Assembly (NCBI GenBank): GCA_003144015.1
Contig: QFWS01000001.1
Location: 558,001 to 622,000 of the forward strand
Direction: 5' to 3'
Source: Flavobacteriaceae bacterium LYZ1037
Lineage (GTDB): Bacteria; Bacteroidota; Bacteroidia; Flavobacteriales; Flavobacteriaceae
Length of the DNA: 64,000 nt
Positions 62,184-64,000 of the stretch are shown here, piece after piece. How positions within the stretch are numbered: position 1 is the first letter of the stretch; every line of letters starts with the position of its first letter. Below the pieces are notes generated by a model. The model was not told where the DNA came from and did no database searches. It saw only the letters and a list, made by a program, of their open reading frames with translations. The position numbers and the translations under genes were made by a program.

Positions 62184-63917
62184 TTAAATTATTAACCTAA
62201 CATCTCCAAGTTCTTGAATTTTATAAGGAAAATTTTCACCTGGAGACCCAATAAACATAAAGTTGACAGGGATTTGATATTTTTTAGATAGTTCTTTAAT
62301 CATTTCTGGATTAAAATGACCTTGTTCTTCTATAAATTCAATATGAACGTTTGGATAAGCACGATCTAATACATCTATATCTGTTTTTAAATTTGGTGGC
62401 ACAAAGAAGTCTGGTTTTAAGACAGTAATAATTTTTAAACGCTTGGTATGTTCATTTTTGATAATATATAGAATAGCTTTGTTTATGGTAGATACATCGT
62501 CATGATTTGTGAAAAATATAAATTCTTGGCTGTTAATACGAAGAATTTGTTTTTTAATAATCCTATCTATATTTTTAAATACAGGTTTATTTGAAGGAGT
62601 AATATATTCTACAAACTTTAGAAAAAATGTTAATATTCTAATTCTATAAAGCATAAAAAGAACCACAATCGATGTTGGAATAAGGTATTCCAGAAATATT
62701 CCCACGTAGGGAGGATTTAAAATAATATTTCCTAAAAGAGCAAGTCCTACACCTAGAATTGCAATAAATAATGCTATTTGGCTAGCACGTTCAGGTCTTG
62801 GTAGGTTTTTTCTGTTTATTTTAAGTAAGATGTTTCCAATAGCGAACAGAATCATCACGCTTAAAAAAGCAATGGTATACACACCTGCTAAGGCCTTTAA
62901 ATTACCTTGTGTAAATATTAAAATGGTAACACAGAGAATGAAAAAACAAATAAATATTATATAAGAACTCCCTTTATTATTCTTTTTTAAAAGAAATTTG
63001 GGAAGGATTCTGTCCAAGGTCATACGTTCCACCAAACCTCCAACCCCTACAAAAGAAGTTAATACAGCTCCACTCAATACCAATACAGCATCTACAGATA
63101 TAATGTAAAACAACCAATTCCCTCCAGAGATTTGACCCATAAAAGAAAGTAAGGTTTCATTGGTATTGTGAATGCTTGCTATGGGTAAAATAGCCAAAGC
63201 TAAAAATGCAATTAACGGATTGAATATGGTTACAATAATCCACATGTTCCTAAGAGTCTTAGGAAACACGCCATCTTGTTGTTCTTCGACATAGTTGGCA
63301 GAACTCTCAAACCCGCTAATACCTAACATAGCAGCAGCAAATCCAAAAAACAAGGCTGTTGTAATATTGCCTTCTATAGGGTTCTTAAAATTAGCTAAAA
63401 GAGTGTCAAATCCATTTTGAAATAAATAAAGACCACAAAAGAAACATAAAAGAGTTAAGGATGTAAGATGAAAAATAAAAATGGCTGTAGCAACTTTAGA
63501 AGACTCACCGATTCCTAATATTACAATCACCATAAAAAGCGCTAAAAGTCCTATGGTGGTATAAATAACAGGAATACTATGCCAAAGACTGTGTGCATAT
63601 TTAATAGACTCACTTGCAGAGATAACAGCTGTAGCCATATATGATAATACGGTTAAAGTTGCAGCAAAAGAAGCTGTAGATTTTTTAGTGGTATTTAATA
63701 ACGCATTATAAGCACCACCATTCAAAGGAAGAGCTCCAACAACTTCGCCATAAATTTTACGAAATAAATAGAGAATAGATGCTACCATCAATAAAGAAAT
63801 CCATGCATATTGCCCAGCATAAACAATGGCTAACCCCGAAACATATAAACAGGAAGAACTGATATCGTTACCACAAATAGCAGTAGCTGCTAATTGGTTT
63901 AAACGTTTTTTCATCAT
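62184..63917 (-). CDS. APC superfamily amino acid permease with cytosolic C-terminal domain
   Basis: The 577-residue protein has about twelve membrane helices, with an APC-type start (NQLAATAICGNDISSSCLYV), the GALPLNGGAYNALLN segment and FGFAAAMLGISGFESSANYV. After the last helix about 130 residues form a soluble domain (NSQEFIFFTNHDDVSTINKA, KKYQIPVNFMFIGSPGENFP) that resembles a universal-stress-protein-like fold, by shape only. Substrates of the family are amino acids or amines. The ATG at 63917 is followed by a second one at 63914. It is the last gene in the window. Confidence 0.9.
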   Translation of the reverse strand: MMKKRLNQLAATAICGNDISSSCLYVSGLAIVYAGQYAWISLLMVASILYLFRKIYGEVVGALPLNGGAYNALLNTTKKSTASFAATLTVLSYMATAVISASESIKYAHSLWHSIPVIYTTIGLLALFMVIVILGIGESSKVATAIFIFHLTSLTLLCFFCGLYLFQNGFDTLLANFKNPIEGNITTALFFGFAAAMLGISGFESSANYVEEQQDGVFPKTLRNMWIIVTIFNPLIAFLALAILPIASIHNTNETLLSFMGQISGGNWLFYIISVDAVLVLSGAVLTSFVGVGGLVERMTLDRILPKFLLKKNNKGSSYIIFICFFILCVTILIFTQGNLKALAGVYTIAFLSVMILFAIGNILLKINRKNLPRPERASQIALFIAILGVGLALLGNIILNPPYVGIFLEYLIPTSIVVLFMLYRIRILTFFLKFVEYITPSNKPVFKNIDRIIKKQILRINSQEFIFFTNHDDVSTINKAILYIIKNEHTKRLKIITVLKPDFFVPPNLKTDIDVLDRAYPNVHIEFIEEQGHFNPEMIKELSKKYQIPVNFMFIGSPGENFPYKIQELGDVRLII

Positions 63918-64000
63918 TAAGTTTGTTAGAATAGATACTTAAAGGTAAAAAATAAAATAGCGAATTCTTTAAGAGGAACAGTTAAATTTTATACAATGAA

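Noticed and set aside
1-64000. CRISPR arrays, tRNA, rRNA, insertion sequences, prophage genes
   Set aside because: I found no regular direct repeats with spacers, no T-loop-bearing cloverleaf, no transposase or integrase motif, and no phage structural gene in either strand.

Overview
The window is AT-rich, has tightly packed genes and carries the marks of a member of the Flavobacteriaceae (Bacteroidota), probably marine. These marks are TAnnTTTG-type -7 promoter boxes, an almost complete lack of Shine-Dalgarno sequences, a type IX secretion sorting domain, a fused GldF-GldG gliding protein, a CcsB-CcsA fusion, and UbiA/KdsC-like/Maf gene neighbours. I cannot assign a genus from sequence alone. 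I see no rRNA, tRNA, CRISPR array, prophage or insertion sequence.

Layout. 1-2.8 kb: the 5' part of a secreted FG-GAP/VCBS repeat protein that runs off the left edge, a small secreted protein and a DUF2911 protein. 2.9-12.4 kb (minus strand): a sodium:solute symporter with a 31-residue membrane peptide and a large PIG-L deacetylase; then CorA, MscS, Maf, a UbiA prenyltransferase, a KdsC-like phosphatase, a DUF2520 protein and a Crp/Fnr regulator. 12.5-16.5 kb: membrane protein, group III truncated haemoglobin and the CcsBA cytochrome c assembly fusion.

17-30 kb is the most coherent block. It holds a second Crp/Fnr regulator, a TauE/SafE exporter, a CstB-like persulfide dioxygenase/rhodanese protein, a rhodanese/HMA/c-haem lipoprotein/thioredoxin operon, and a TolC-adaptor-RND efflux operon with small partners. 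Three promoters in this block carry the same palindrome, GTAAC-N4-GTTAC, each about 41 bases upstream of the predicted transcription start. I read this as a sulfane-sulfur stress regulon under direct Crp/Fnr activation. A structured element resembling flavo-1 RNA lies inside the efflux operon.

30-43 kb: a two-TM potassium channel and an AaeAB/NodT-like efflux set whose HlyD adaptor is broken by an in-frame stop; AI-2E family protein; dnaN; gldFG; a monooxygenase-fold protein; a SAM hydrolase-fold protein; phoH; purC. At 43.1-43.9 kb one secreted-protein gene sits between short GTTGsCAAC repeats beside a multi-hairpin repeat, like an inserted cassette. 44-50 kb: TfoX-like protein, AGCS symporter, acetyl-CoA synthetase and a T9SS-exported BNR-type protein.

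50-64 kb: DUF1275 protein, a decayed methyltransferase, two alpha/beta hydrolases, and an ABC exporter/half-helicase/histidine kinase/sigma-54 activator operon. The activator gene is followed by a good sigma-54 promoter that drives a Cys-rich small protein, glutamate dehydrogenase and a GreA/Rnk-like protein. MarC, a frameshifted DUF1579 gene and an APC permease end the window.

Three genes are interrupted: HlyD by a stop codon, the methyltransferase by a frameshift plus deletion, and DUF1579 by a frameshift. Whether these are real or assembly errors cannot be decided from this sequence.
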